A stretch of DNA of 64,000 bases from an uncultured Collinsella sp. Lineage in GTDB: Bacteria; Actinomycetota; Coriobacteriia; Coriobacteriales; Coriobacteriaceae. Numbering within the stretch: the first letter of the stretch is position 1; the number at the start of each line of letters is the position of its first letter. The stretch spans positions 124,001-188,000 of the forward strand of contig CAAENX010000002.1 in NCBI GenBank assembly GCA_900757495.1. Reading direction: 5' to 3'. Below are positions 57,745 through 64,000 of the stretch, piece by piece. Both the position numbers and the translations under genes were made by a program. The notes beneath the pieces are model-generated. The model worked only from the letters and a program-made list of their open reading frames with translations. It was not told where the DNA came from and ran no database searches.

Positions 57745-57959
57745 TGAAGCCCGCAGAGATTCGTGAGCTCTCGGACGCTCAGCTCGTTGAGAAGCTGAAG
57801 GAAATGCGCGCCGAGCTCTTTAACCTTCGTTTCCAGATGGCCACCAGCCAGCTGGACAACACCGCTCGCGTCAACACCGTGAAGAAGGACATCGCTCGCG
57901 TCCTCACGGAGCAGCGCGCCCGCGAGATCGCAGCGGAGAAGTCCGCTGTCGCCGAGTAG
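57744..57959 (+). CDS. rpmC: 50S ribosomal protein L29
   Basis: Small protein (71 residues) at the tunnel exit. KPAEIRELSDAQLVEKLKEM, then AELFNLRFQMATSQL and the VKKDIARVLT signature are present. ATG overlaps the rplP stop (TAATG) with AAGGAGGA upstream. Confidence 0.97.
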   Translation: MKPAEIRELSDAQLVEKLKEMRAELFNLRFQMATSQLDNTARVNTVKKDIARVLTEQRAREIAAEKSAVAE

Positions 57960-57975
57960 GACCTAAGGAGAGAAC

Positions 57976-58236
57976 ATGACTGATTCGCGTAACTCGCGTA
58001 AGGTCCGTACGGGTGTCGTTACCTCCGTCTCCGGTGCCAAGACCATTGTCGTCACCATCACCGAGCGCAAGCGTCACCCCAAGTACGGCAAGATGATGAC
58101 CAGCTCCAAGAAGCTGCACGCTCACGACGAGGAGTGCACGGCTGGCGTGGGCGATACCGTCCGCGTTATGGAGACCCGTCCTATGTCCAAGATGAAGCGT
58201 TGGCGCCTCATCGAGGTCGTCGAGCGCGCTAAATAA
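57976..58236 (+). CDS. rpsQ: 30S ribosomal protein S17
   Basis: 16S rRNA-binding OB-fold protein of 86 residues. TGVVTSVSGAKTIVVTITER, HPKYGKMMTSSKKLHAHDEE and GDTVRVMETRPMSKMKRWRL are typical. AAGGAGAG precedes the start. A 118-bp gap with a branched inverted-repeat structure separates it from rplN. Confidence 0.97.
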   Translation: MTDSRNSRKVRTGVVTSVSGAKTIVVTITERKRHPKYGKMMTSSKKLHAHDEECTAGVGDTVRVMETRPMSKMKRWRLIEVVERAK

Positions 58237-58263
58237 GCAGTCGCTCTTACGACTTGTACGTTT

Positions 58264-58329
58264 CCGAAGATGTGCGTATGCCTGGTTTGCATACCACAGG
58301 CCGCCTAAAGGCTGCGCACCTCTCTTCGG
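58264..58329 (+). promoter_or_regulatory. Branched stem structure between rpsQ and rplN
   Basis: CCGAAGA/TCTTCGG (58264-58270, 58323-58329) and GTGCG/CGCAC (58272-58276, 58315-58319) close a junction holding GTATGC-loop-GCATAC (58275-58294) and a GCC/GGC hairpin. It lies at the border of the classical S10 and spc operons, where ribosomal-protein control leaders can occur. The structure is by eye and the function unknown. Confidence 0.45.
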
Positions 58330-58354
58330 TTCTTAGTTCGGAGGAACATCTACC

Positions 58355-58723
58355 ATGATTCAGATGCAAACCATGCTGAACGTCGCCGACAACTCCGGCG
58401 CTCGCAAGATTCGCTGCATCAAGGTGCTTGGCGGTTCCAAGCGTCGTTATGCAGGCATCGGCGATGTGTTCATCGGTGCTGTCCAGGAGGCTACCCCTGG
58501 CGCCAACGTCAAGAAGAAGGACGTTGTCCGTTGCGTCGTCGTTCGCACCGTTAAGGAGATCCGCCGCAAGGATGGCTCCTACATTCGCTTTGATGAGAAC
58601 GCCTGCGTTGTCATCAACAACGATGGTTCGCCCGTCGGCACCCGTATCTTCGGGCCCGTCGCTCGCGAGCTTCGTGACAAGAAGTACATGAAGATCGTCT
58701 CGCTCGCTCCCGAGACCCTGTAG
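58355..58723 (+). CDS. rplN: 50S ribosomal protein L14
   Basis: Interface protein of 122 residues. MIQMQTMLNVADNSGARKIR, GDVFIGAVQEATPGANVKKK and the C-terminal FGPVARELRDKKYMKIVSLA are standard. GGAGGAAC precedes the start. Classical first gene of the spc operon. Confidence 0.98.
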   Translation: MIQMQTMLNVADNSGARKIRCIKVLGGSKRRYAGIGDVFIGAVQEATPGANVKKKDVVRCVVVRTVKEIRRKDGSYIRFDENACVVINNDGSPVGTRIFGPVARELRDKKYMKIVSLAPETL

Positions 58724-58736
58724 TTAGGGGAGATAT

Positions 58737-59042
58737 ATGTATATCAAGAAGGGCGATAAGGTCCAGGTTCTCTCTGGTAAGGATCGCGGCAAGCAGGGCG
58801 TTATCCTGCGTGCTCTCCCCGCCGAGAACAAGGTCGTTGTCGAGGGCGTTTCGGTCGTCAAGAAGGCCGTCAAGCCCAACGCTGCCAACCAGCAGGGCGG
58901 CATCGTTTCGCAGGAGGCTCCCATCGACGCCTCCAACGTCAATCTCGTTTGCCCCGAGTGCGGTAAGGTTACCCGCGTCGGTCACGAGAAGGACGGCAAG
59001 AACAAGCTGCGCGTCTGCAAGAAGTGCGGCCACAAGTTCTAA
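58737..59042 (+). CDS. rplX: 50S ribosomal protein L24
   Basis: Assembly initiator protein of 101 residues. YIKKGDKVQVLSGKDRGKQG is the KOW motif. The C-terminal half has two Cys pairs (CPECGKVTRV and CKKCGHKF), a zinc-type L24. GGGGAG precedes the start. In most bacteria rplE, rpsN and rpsH come next; here a terminator follows at once and none of them is in the window. Confidence 0.97.
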   Translation: MYIKKGDKVQVLSGKDRGKQGVILRALPAENKVVVEGVSVVKKAVKPNAANQQGGIVSQEAPIDASNVNLVCPECGKVTRVGHEKDGKNKLRVCKKCGHKF

Positions 59043-59069
59043 GCTGCCCGCAACATCAAGTTGCTAGCA

Positions 59070-59106
59070 AAGGCCCGGATGCCCCCACGGCACCCGGGCC
59101 TTTTTC
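59070..59106 (+). terminator. Terminator after rplX
   Basis: AAGGCCCGG pairs with CCCGGGCCTT across a 14-base loop, with TTTTT at 59101-59105. It ends the ribosomal cluster. Confidence 0.9.
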
Positions 59107-59811
59107 TATCCCCACTCGATGGATTCGGTTCTGCCGTCCCGTCATTCCGGTTGCCCCACTTTTCGGTGCCGTCTCGAATCGAGTGCCGCCAGGTGACACC
59201 CTGTCGCGTTTCGTCGGCTTCGGGGACAAAAGTCGGGACAACTCCAAAAACTATTTTCGAATTCAGGGCTTTGAGTTTTTGTTTTTGTCCCAAAGGGCGC
59301 GGCGGGATGCCTTTGGAGGCTCGATAGCGCCGAAAACGCCCGTTTTGAAACTTAAATGCCTTTTCGCGTGCAAGCCGCCAGCTGCAATAGGAAGTGAATC
59401 AACGCAGGCGGCTTTCAAGCAGTTTGCAAAACTGCAGGTCGCAGGTCTTCATTGCCAGTAGGAGAAATGAGTAGTCTCAGGTGGCTTGCCCATGAGTTGA
59501 CGAACGGGATTTGAGATTACGCTGACGTCCGGAAACGCTTCGAGCACGGCGTTACGTTTTTGGGGTTTGGGCGTAGCCCCTGCACCCGCGAGCGCGGGCC
59601 TTAAGCCCGCCGAGAGGGTGACGCGTCGAAAACGAAAGGGAAAGAGAGAAGGGGCCGTCCCTATTATTCAGGTTGCGACCGAAGAAGACAAGGAGACCCC
59701 CTGAGCCTGAATGATGCCCCACAGACCGCGTCCGACCGAGCTCAAGCCGAGCTTTTCCTGACGTCCGCCTTCGCGGAGATGATGGCTGGATTGGCTATGG
59801 ATTGGCAACAC
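59107..59811. other. Gene-free region with inverted repeats
   Basis: No believable gene is present in this 705-bp interval. It holds an inverted repeat GGGACAAAA (59223-59231) with TTTTGTCCC (59283-59291), ACTCGAT/ATCGAGT near 59113 and 59170, and GGGGCCGTCCC (59655-59665), whose complement GGGACGGCCCC lies inside the transposase remnant at about 59832. The composition and nearby remnants suggest decayed mobile DNA. Confidence 0.5.
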
Positions 59812-60268
59812 TTATTTGGACGATTCCGGGAGGGACGGCCCCGCCTCCCTGAACTCGACCGGCGACATGTAGCCCAGCGTCGAGTGGATCCTGAAGTTGT
59901 TGTACCAGTGCACGTAATCCAAGAGCTTGGCTCGGAGCTCGCGCGTCCCTCCTCAGTCCTTCGGAGTGGCCGACGATCTCCCCGTTGCAGAGGTCGATGA
60001 GCAGGCAGACGTAGTTCCATGACGCCCCGACGCGCACGCAGGCCAAGTCGCTGCTTATATGGGTGCACGGCGCCCTGCCGCCGAAGCCGCGCGCGACGAC
60101 GTTGGGCACGTCGGCCTCGTTGACCGTCCCGGGGTGCACCTTGAACCTCTTCCTGCCGTATGCGCCGGCCAGGCCGTTCTCCCTCATGATGCGGCAGACG
60201 CGGCGCCGGCTGACGGTAACGCCCGACCTCCCGGGCGACGCCTTGATCTTGCGCGATCCGTTCCGGCC
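59812..60268 (-). pseudogene. Broken IS3-family transposase (OrfB, integrase core)
   Basis: The minus strand reads SRKIKASPGRSGVTVSRRRV, then NEADVPNVVARGFGGRAPCT and GASWNYVCLLIDLCNGEIVG, an IS3-type rve domain, in one frame. After GHSEGLRRD (about 59960) the match continues in another frame as AKLLDYVHWYNNFRIHSTLG, YMSPVEFREAG and ends at TAA 59812-59814. About 70-90 residues carrying later catalytic residues are missing between the two parts, and the N-terminal helix-turn-helix OrfA part is absent. It cannot be active. It abuts a headless mtnN on the other strand. Confidence 0.85.
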
Positions 60269-60587
60269 CTTGCTGGCGGCGTGCGCCGCCGCGGCCGCCG
60301 TCACCCCCGACATTAAGGTCCTCAAGGGCCGTGTCGTCTCCGGCAACCAGTTCGTCTCGCCCGCGGGACAGAAGGAGCACATCCTCGCGACCTTCGGCGA
60401 CCTGTGCTGCGAGATGGAGGGCTGCACCATCGCGCAGGCCGCCTATCTCAACGGCGTGCCCCTCGTCGTCGTGCGCGCTATCAGCGACAAGCCCTGCGCC
60501 GAGGGCCAGGTCGTCGACTACAACACCTTCGAGAAGAAGGCCGCCTGCGACTGCGCCCGCATCGCCGAGCGCATGGTTAAGCTTTAG
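60268..60587 (+). pseudogene. mtnN: 3' fragment of 5'-methylthioadenosine/S-adenosylhomocysteine nucleosidase
   Basis: About 106 codons remain (VTPDIKVLKGRVVSGNQFVS, FGDLCCEMEGCTIAQAAYLN, VVVRAISDKPCAEGQVVDYN), which is the C-terminal half of MtnN including the catalytic Asp of the SDKP region and the ribose-binding MEG motif. The N-terminal half with the purine-binding part is gone, and no start or ribosome site precedes the fragment. Upstream DNA is the transposase remnant on the opposite strand, so an insertion followed by deletion likely removed it. A full copy may exist elsewhere. Confidence 0.85.
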
Positions 60588-60598
60588 ACCCTGTGCAC

Positions 60599-60630
60599 CG
60601 GGGCCCTTCTTTATGTTGGGACCCCGGCGC
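60599..60630 (+). terminator. Terminator-like hairpin after mtnN remnant
   Basis: CCGGGGCCC pairs with GGG-A-CCCCGG with a one-base bulge. No good U-run follows. It may be the original mtnN terminator. Confidence 0.45.
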
Positions 60631-60787
60631 GCAGGGCCCTTTCCAAAGCGAAGTGTCGAGCCGAAGTGTTGAGCGTCGGCCCTGAATGTTCAATGGCCGT
60701 TGTTTTCTGCCCCTCAAGTGGTGAACTTCTCCTCGGGGCTGTTGATTCCCCCACGCGCCCCCTTCCGTTCTCTGTGTTCCCCTTATA

Positions 60788-60803
60788 CTCCTTGTACAAG
60801 GAG
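60788..60803. promoter_or_regulatory. Perfect 16-bp palindrome covering the ribosome site of the LevR-like gene
   Basis: CTCCTTGTACAAGGAG is self-complementary over all 16 bases and includes the AAGGAG ribosome site, ten bases before ATG 60814. TATACT (60784-60789), a -10-like box, overlaps its left end. It could be an operator near the transcription start or hide the ribosome site in a hairpin. Confidence 0.55.
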
Positions 60804-60813
60804 GTAAGAAGTC

Positions 60814-63555
60814 ATGGACAAGACCGCACAGGACAGCTTGGCAAAGAAGCCCGTCGACATGAGGGACAGGATTCTCGAGCATCTCGAGGCCCTCACCTCT
60901 GCCGTCTCGCTCGACGACCTTGCCCGTCTGTCCACCTCCGACATCGCCGAGACGCTCATCATCTCCAGGAGCCTGGCGAGCCAGTACCTCAACGACCTTG
61001 TTCGCGCCGGCCTTGTGGTTAAGGTGGCGGGCAGGCCTGTCCGTTATTTTCATCGCCGCGCGTTCCAGAAGCGTTTTCAGGTAAAGCTCTCTACAAGCGA
61101 GTACGCCTCGCTCGCCGACCTCATCCAGGCGACGGGAATCGCCGATCACCGCGACTTCGCGCGTGCCGTGGGCTTCGACCTGAGCCTCAGCTCCGTTGTC
61201 GAGCAGTGCAAGGCTGCGGTTCAGTACCCTCCGTTTGGCCTGCCCATCCTCTTGAGCGGCGGCGTGGGTGTCGGTAAGTCTTTCCTTTCTCGCCTTGTGT
61301 ACGAGTACGGCAAGAACCAGGGCTTGCTGTCCCGCGACTCCTCCTATGTGCGCATCGACTGTGCCGGGGTCCCGGACGCCGCCTCGTTCAACGGGCTTCT
61401 TGACGAGTCGATCGCGAAATCGCACGGGGGTGTGGTCTTTGTCAACGGCATCGAGACACTCTCTCCCTCTGCGATGGAGCACTGCCTTGCGACGGCTCTC
61501 GGGCTCGATGCCTCCCAGGATGCGCCGCGCGCTCGCCTCGTTCTTTCGACGACGCTTTCCGCCGATGACCTGAAGGTTTCCTCGGCCTACAGCAAAATGC
61601 CCATCTGTGCCCGCGTCCCCTCACTCAAGGAGCGGACCCCCGAGGAGCGCGAGGATCTCATCTTGAGCTTCCTACGCAGCGAGGGGTGCCGAATCGGTTC
61701 TGATGTGAAGATCAGCCGCGGCGCATACCGTTGCCTCGTGAACGCGGACTTTTCCGATAACATCGCCGGCTTGCGCGCCTGCGTGACGAACTGCTGCGCC
61801 AAAGCGTTCCTCAATCGCGAGGGCGACTACGTCGTCGTTCGCCCGTATCTTCTTCCCAGTGGGCTCCTCTCCTCCGCGCAGATCGATCAACAGCCCGACG
61901 ATGGCGTTCTGATCGACGCGTCTCTGGATGCCGCCGAGAGCACAGGGCCGGTCGAGCAGGCGCTCGATGCCCTGTGCTCCCTCGATGAGCGATTCTGCGC
62001 CGGGGAGCTCTCTGTCTCCGAGCTTGTCTCGCAAGCTGTCTCCGCTGTGCGCGGCGTTGAGGATCACTTGATCTTCGACCACGGCGTCGCCTCCTCGAGG
62101 TCGCGCGCCTTCGAGCGCGTCGTGGGCGCGGTCCTTGCCGACGCAGGCTCTTCTTATGGCATCGAGCTTTCGAGGAAGGTCGCTTTTCTACTGGCCCAGG
62201 AGATTTGCCTGCAGTTGTGGCCGGGTATCGGCCTGGCTAAGCGAAAGTCTGCCTGTGCGGAGCAAATCTCCCATCTCCTCGGTGCCGTGACCTCCGAATT
62301 GCCGTTTGCCTCGAGTGTCTCCGATCAGGTCGCCGCAGACGTGGAAGGGGCGCTGGGAATCTCGCTCGATCACTTCACGAAGACGCTTCTGACGCTGTGC
62401 GTCGCATCGGAGTCTCGCGATGCGAAGGCCCTTCGGACGCTCTGCGTCATCTTGTCCCACGGCTACTCAACGGCGACGAGCATCGCCGACGCGGCGAACC
62501 GTATGCTCGGCATGCATGTGTACGAGGCTGTCGACATGCCCTACGACCAGCAGCTGAAGGACATCGTCGGTCCGCTCCAGCGCCTCGTCGACCGCCATTC
62601 CTACTGCACCGGGGTCGTGTTCCTCGTCGACATGGGCTCCTTGGAGGAGGCCTATAAGGCCCTCGAGAACGTTACCGACTCCACTATCGGCGTGGTGAAC
62701 AACGTCTCTACCGGTCTTGCGCTCGAGATCGGGGTCGGGCTGCTCGGTGGCAAGTCCATCGCCGAGGTTCTTGGCGATGCGACCGCCGCGTGCGTGACGC
62801 ACTGCAAGGTGATCGAGCGCGTCAACCGTGAGGACGCCATCGTCTTCTGCTCCGAGTCCGGGGTCGACGCCGCGGAGAGGATACGCCAGCTCGTCTCGCA
62901 GAGCCTCCCGCGCACCATAGGCGCGCGCCTGCTCACGAGGCCCTTTAAGCAGCTCGTCGCGAACGGGTCGAACGACGCCGTTTTCTCCGAGCACCGCGTC
63001 TGCGCCGTCATCGGCACGGGAGACCCCGGGGTCGCCTCCGTCCCCTTCGTCGCCCTCGAGGACATCATGTCGACGGCGTCCGCCTCTAAGGTTGATGCCG
63101 TGTTCGGCAGGTGGCTTGACGCTTCCGAGCTCTCTTCTTTCCACGAGAAGCTGCTCTCGAACATGACGCTGCAGAACGTCATCCGCTCCATCACCATCCT
63201 CGACCCGGAGCGGCTATTCCATGAGATCGAGAGCGCCGTGCACGAGCTTCAGCGCAGGACAGGCGAGAAGATCGGCAGCAACGCCATCATTGGGCTCTAC
63301 GTTCACCTCTGCTGTCTCGTCGAGCGCCTTGTTACCAGAAACCCCATTGAGACCTACGTTGGCCAGGACCGCTTCGAGGAGGAACGCGCCGATTTCATCG
63401 AGTCCTTCAGGCAGAGCTTCTCGAGCATCTCGACGCGCTATCGCGTAGAGGTTCCCGTAAGCGAGATCGCATATGTCTTCGACTACATAAGCGTGAGCGC
63501 CGCCCCGGCGCGAGAAGAGCGCCTCGGCTCCTCGGACCTCCTGCTCGACGAGTGA
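60814..63555 (+). CDS. LevR-like PTS-controlled transcriptional regulator with degenerate AAA+ domain
   Basis: Regulator of 913 residues placed before a mannose-family PTS. Order: N-terminal winged helix (about 15-90), AAA+ domain with Walker A GGVGVGKS (149-156), a PRD-like region (about 390-500), an EIIA-Man domain with His549 in LSHGYSTATS and LVDMGSLEEA, and a C-terminal PRD with His in LYVHLCCLVERL. In LevR the AAA+ domain drives sigma-54. Here the GAFTGA loop is missing (DCAGVPDAASFNGLLDESIA runs straight on) and Walker B reads VVFVNGIE instead of LFLDEI. It therefore probably acts without sigma-54 ATPase work. Phosphorylation by PTS proteins should set its activity. Confidence 0.85.
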   Translation: MDKTAQDSLAKKPVDMRDRILEHLEALTSAVSLDDLARLSTSDIAETLIISRSLASQYLNDLVRAGLVVKVAGRPVRYFHRRAFQKRFQVKLSTSEYASLADLIQATGIADHRDFARAVGFDLSLSSVVEQCKAAVQYPPFGLPILLSGGVGVGKSFLSRLVYEYGKNQGLLSRDSSYVRIDCAGVPDAASFNGLLDESIAKSHGGVVFVNGIETLSPSAMEHCLATALGLDASQDAPRARLVLSTTLSADDLKVSSAYSKMPICARVPSLKERTPEEREDLILSFLRSEGCRIGSDVKISRGAYRCLVNADFSDNIAGLRACVTNCCAKAFLNREGDYVVVRPYLLPSGLLSSAQIDQQPDDGVLIDASLDAAESTGPVEQALDALCSLDERFCAGELSVSELVSQAVSAVRGVEDHLIFDHGVASSRSRAFERVVGAVLADAGSSYGIELSRKVAFLLAQEICLQLWPGIGLAKRKSACAEQISHLLGAVTSELPFASSVSDQVAADVEGALGISLDHFTKTLLTLCVASESRDAKALRTLCVILSHGYSTATSIADAANRMLGMHVYEAVDMPYDQQLKDIVGPLQRLVDRHSYCTGVVFLVDMGSLEEAYKALENVTDSTIGVVNNVSTGLALEIGVGLLGGKSIAEVLGDATAACVTHCKVIERVNREDAIVFCSESGVDAAERIRQLVSQSLPRTIGARLLTRPFKQLVANGSNDAVFSEHRVCAVIGTGDPGVASVPFVALEDIMSTASASKVDAVFGRWLDASELSSFHEKLLSNMTLQNVIRSITILDPERLFHEIESAVHELQRRTGEKIGSNAIIGLYVHLCCLVERLVTRNPIETYVGQDRFEEERADFIESFRQSFSSISTRYRVEVPVSEIAYVFDYISVSAAPAREERLGSSDLLLDE

Positions 63556-63614
63556 CCTTCCCCGCGCCGCCGCAAGCTGACCGCGCGTCCTCAATAATCC
63601 GATAACCCCTTGCC

Positions 63615-63637
63615 CGGCGCGAATCCGGATAGCGCCG
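63615..63637 (+). promoter_or_regulatory. Hairpin in the spacer before the EIIB gene
   Basis: CGGCGC (63615-63620) pairs with GCGCCG (63632-63637), extended by TGCC/GGCA outside. No U-run follows. No -24/-12 sigma-54 promoter (GG and GC doublets ten bases apart in the TGGCAC/TTGC form) is visible in the 123-bp spacer. Confidence 0.35.
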
Positions 63638-63678
63638 AGGCAGTACCGAACGTAAAACTTCATTTGATAGGAGCAAAC

Positions 63679-64000
63679 ATGAGTGTTGTTATGGCACGAA
63701 TCGACAATCGCCTGCTTCACGGCATCATCGTGACGCAGTGGGCCCCGGTGTCGGGCGCGACCCGAGTCATGGTCATCGACGACAAGGTCGCCGGCGACGA
63801 GGTCCTGAAGTCCACCATGAGGATGGCACGCCCCGCGGGCATGGCCGTTTCGATCATCTCCGAGCAGACCGCGCTCAAGAACTTCGCCGCGGGCAAGTAC
63901 GACCGCGAGAAGGTCTTCGTCATCGCCAAGGAGCCCGAGACGATGCTTCGCCTGGTCGAGTCGGGCGTCGAGCTCCCGTCGCTGGTCGTCGGCGGCTCGC
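63679..64000 (+). CDS. PTS mannose/fructose/sorbose family EIIB component, cut by window end
   Basis: Phosphotransfer domain of a mannose-type PTS. The first 107 residues are seen; the full family length is about 160. The phosphorylated His is His15 in ARIDNRLLHGIIVTQW. Continuing with VMVIDDKVAGDEVLKSTMRM it is typical of stand-alone EIIB of the ManX/SorB group. TAGGAGC precedes ATG 63679. It should be the first gene of a PTS operon (EIIA, EIIC, EIID expected downstream) controlled by the LevR-like regulator upstream. Confidence 0.93.
   Translation, partial: MSVVMARIDNRLLHGIIVTQWAPVSGATRVMVIDDKVAGDEVLKSTMRMARPAGMAVSIISEQTALKNFAAGKYDREKVFVIAKEPETMLRLVESGVELPSLVVGGS

Noticed and set aside
60063..60587. 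A complete gene of 174 codons ending in the MtnN sequence
   Set aside because: The first 68 codons are antisense to the transposase remnant and have no similarity to MtnN; only the 3' part is real.
63556..63678. Sigma-54 promoter before the PTS EIIB gene
   Set aside because: No -24 GG and -12 GC pair with correct spacing could be found by reading.

Overview
The window is high-GC actinobacterial DNA that best fits the Coriobacteriia, most likely a Collinsella-type gut anaerobe. The reasons are the protein sequences, the G/C-ending codon use, frequent TTG and GTG starts, a fused AccD-AccA, a FabK-type enoyl reductase, a FeoA-FeoB fusion and several mannose- and glucose-type PTS parts. This is a judgement from memory of these families, because no search was run. 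I saw no tRNA, rRNA or CRISPR array.

Layout. 1-6.9 kb: an acyltransferase cut by the window edge, a lone PTS EIIA, an alpha/beta hydrolase, and a GntR regulator divergent from a DDAH-like hydrolase and an APC permease. 7-11.1 kb: feoAB and an MFS exporter. 11.1-18.7 kb: a four-gene minus-strand island (dynamin-like GTPase, HerA/FtsK-like ATPase with a long Ser/Gly-rich insert, WHH-type nuclease toxin, small immunity-like protein). It is bracketed by 154-bp direct repeats exactly 7,504 bp apart, each holding the 3' end of the MFS gene plus a 22-bp-stem hairpin. 18.8-22.6 kb: a GH13 glycosidase, a DNA glycosylase, an unknown protein and an aminotransferase. 22.7-35.4 kb: rplJL with leader and attenuator, galU, rpoBC, and a sigma/anti-sigma pair. 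35.5-39.4 kb: rpsL-rpsG-fusA-rpsJ with no tuf. 39.4-49.6 kb: birA opposite a complete type II fatty-acid synthesis operon, fabH-acpP-fabK-fabD-fabG-fabF-accB-fabZ-accC-accDA. 49.6-52.8 kb: a PTS EIIC, a CDF metal transporter and a histidine phosphatase. 53-59.1 kb: the rest of the S10 operon and the start of the spc operon, rplC to rplX, ending at a terminator. 59.1-60.6 kb: decayed DNA with a broken IS3 transposase against a headless mtnN. 60.8-64 kb: a LevR-like PTS regulator and the first gene of a mannose-family PTS, cut by the window end.

How the parts work together. The core blocks are information processing (RNA polymerase, ribosome, EF-G) and lipid precursor supply (BirA biotinylates AccB, AccC and AccDA make malonyl-CoA, the Fab enzymes elongate it). 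Accessory blocks handle sugars, arginine-type amino acids and iron. Between the operons lie several families of long palindromic elements with conserved cores and compensating arms, which behave like structured RNAs or palindromic mobile elements.

The items I rate most interesting are: (1) the dynamin/HerA/toxin/immunity island with its repeat boundaries; (2) a 67-nt conserved core held inside long unrelated complementary arms upstream of two ribosomal operons; (3) an alpha-CTD-like DNA-binding domain at the C-terminus of RpoC; and (4) an eight-residue insertion replacing the usual fork-loop sequence in RpoB.
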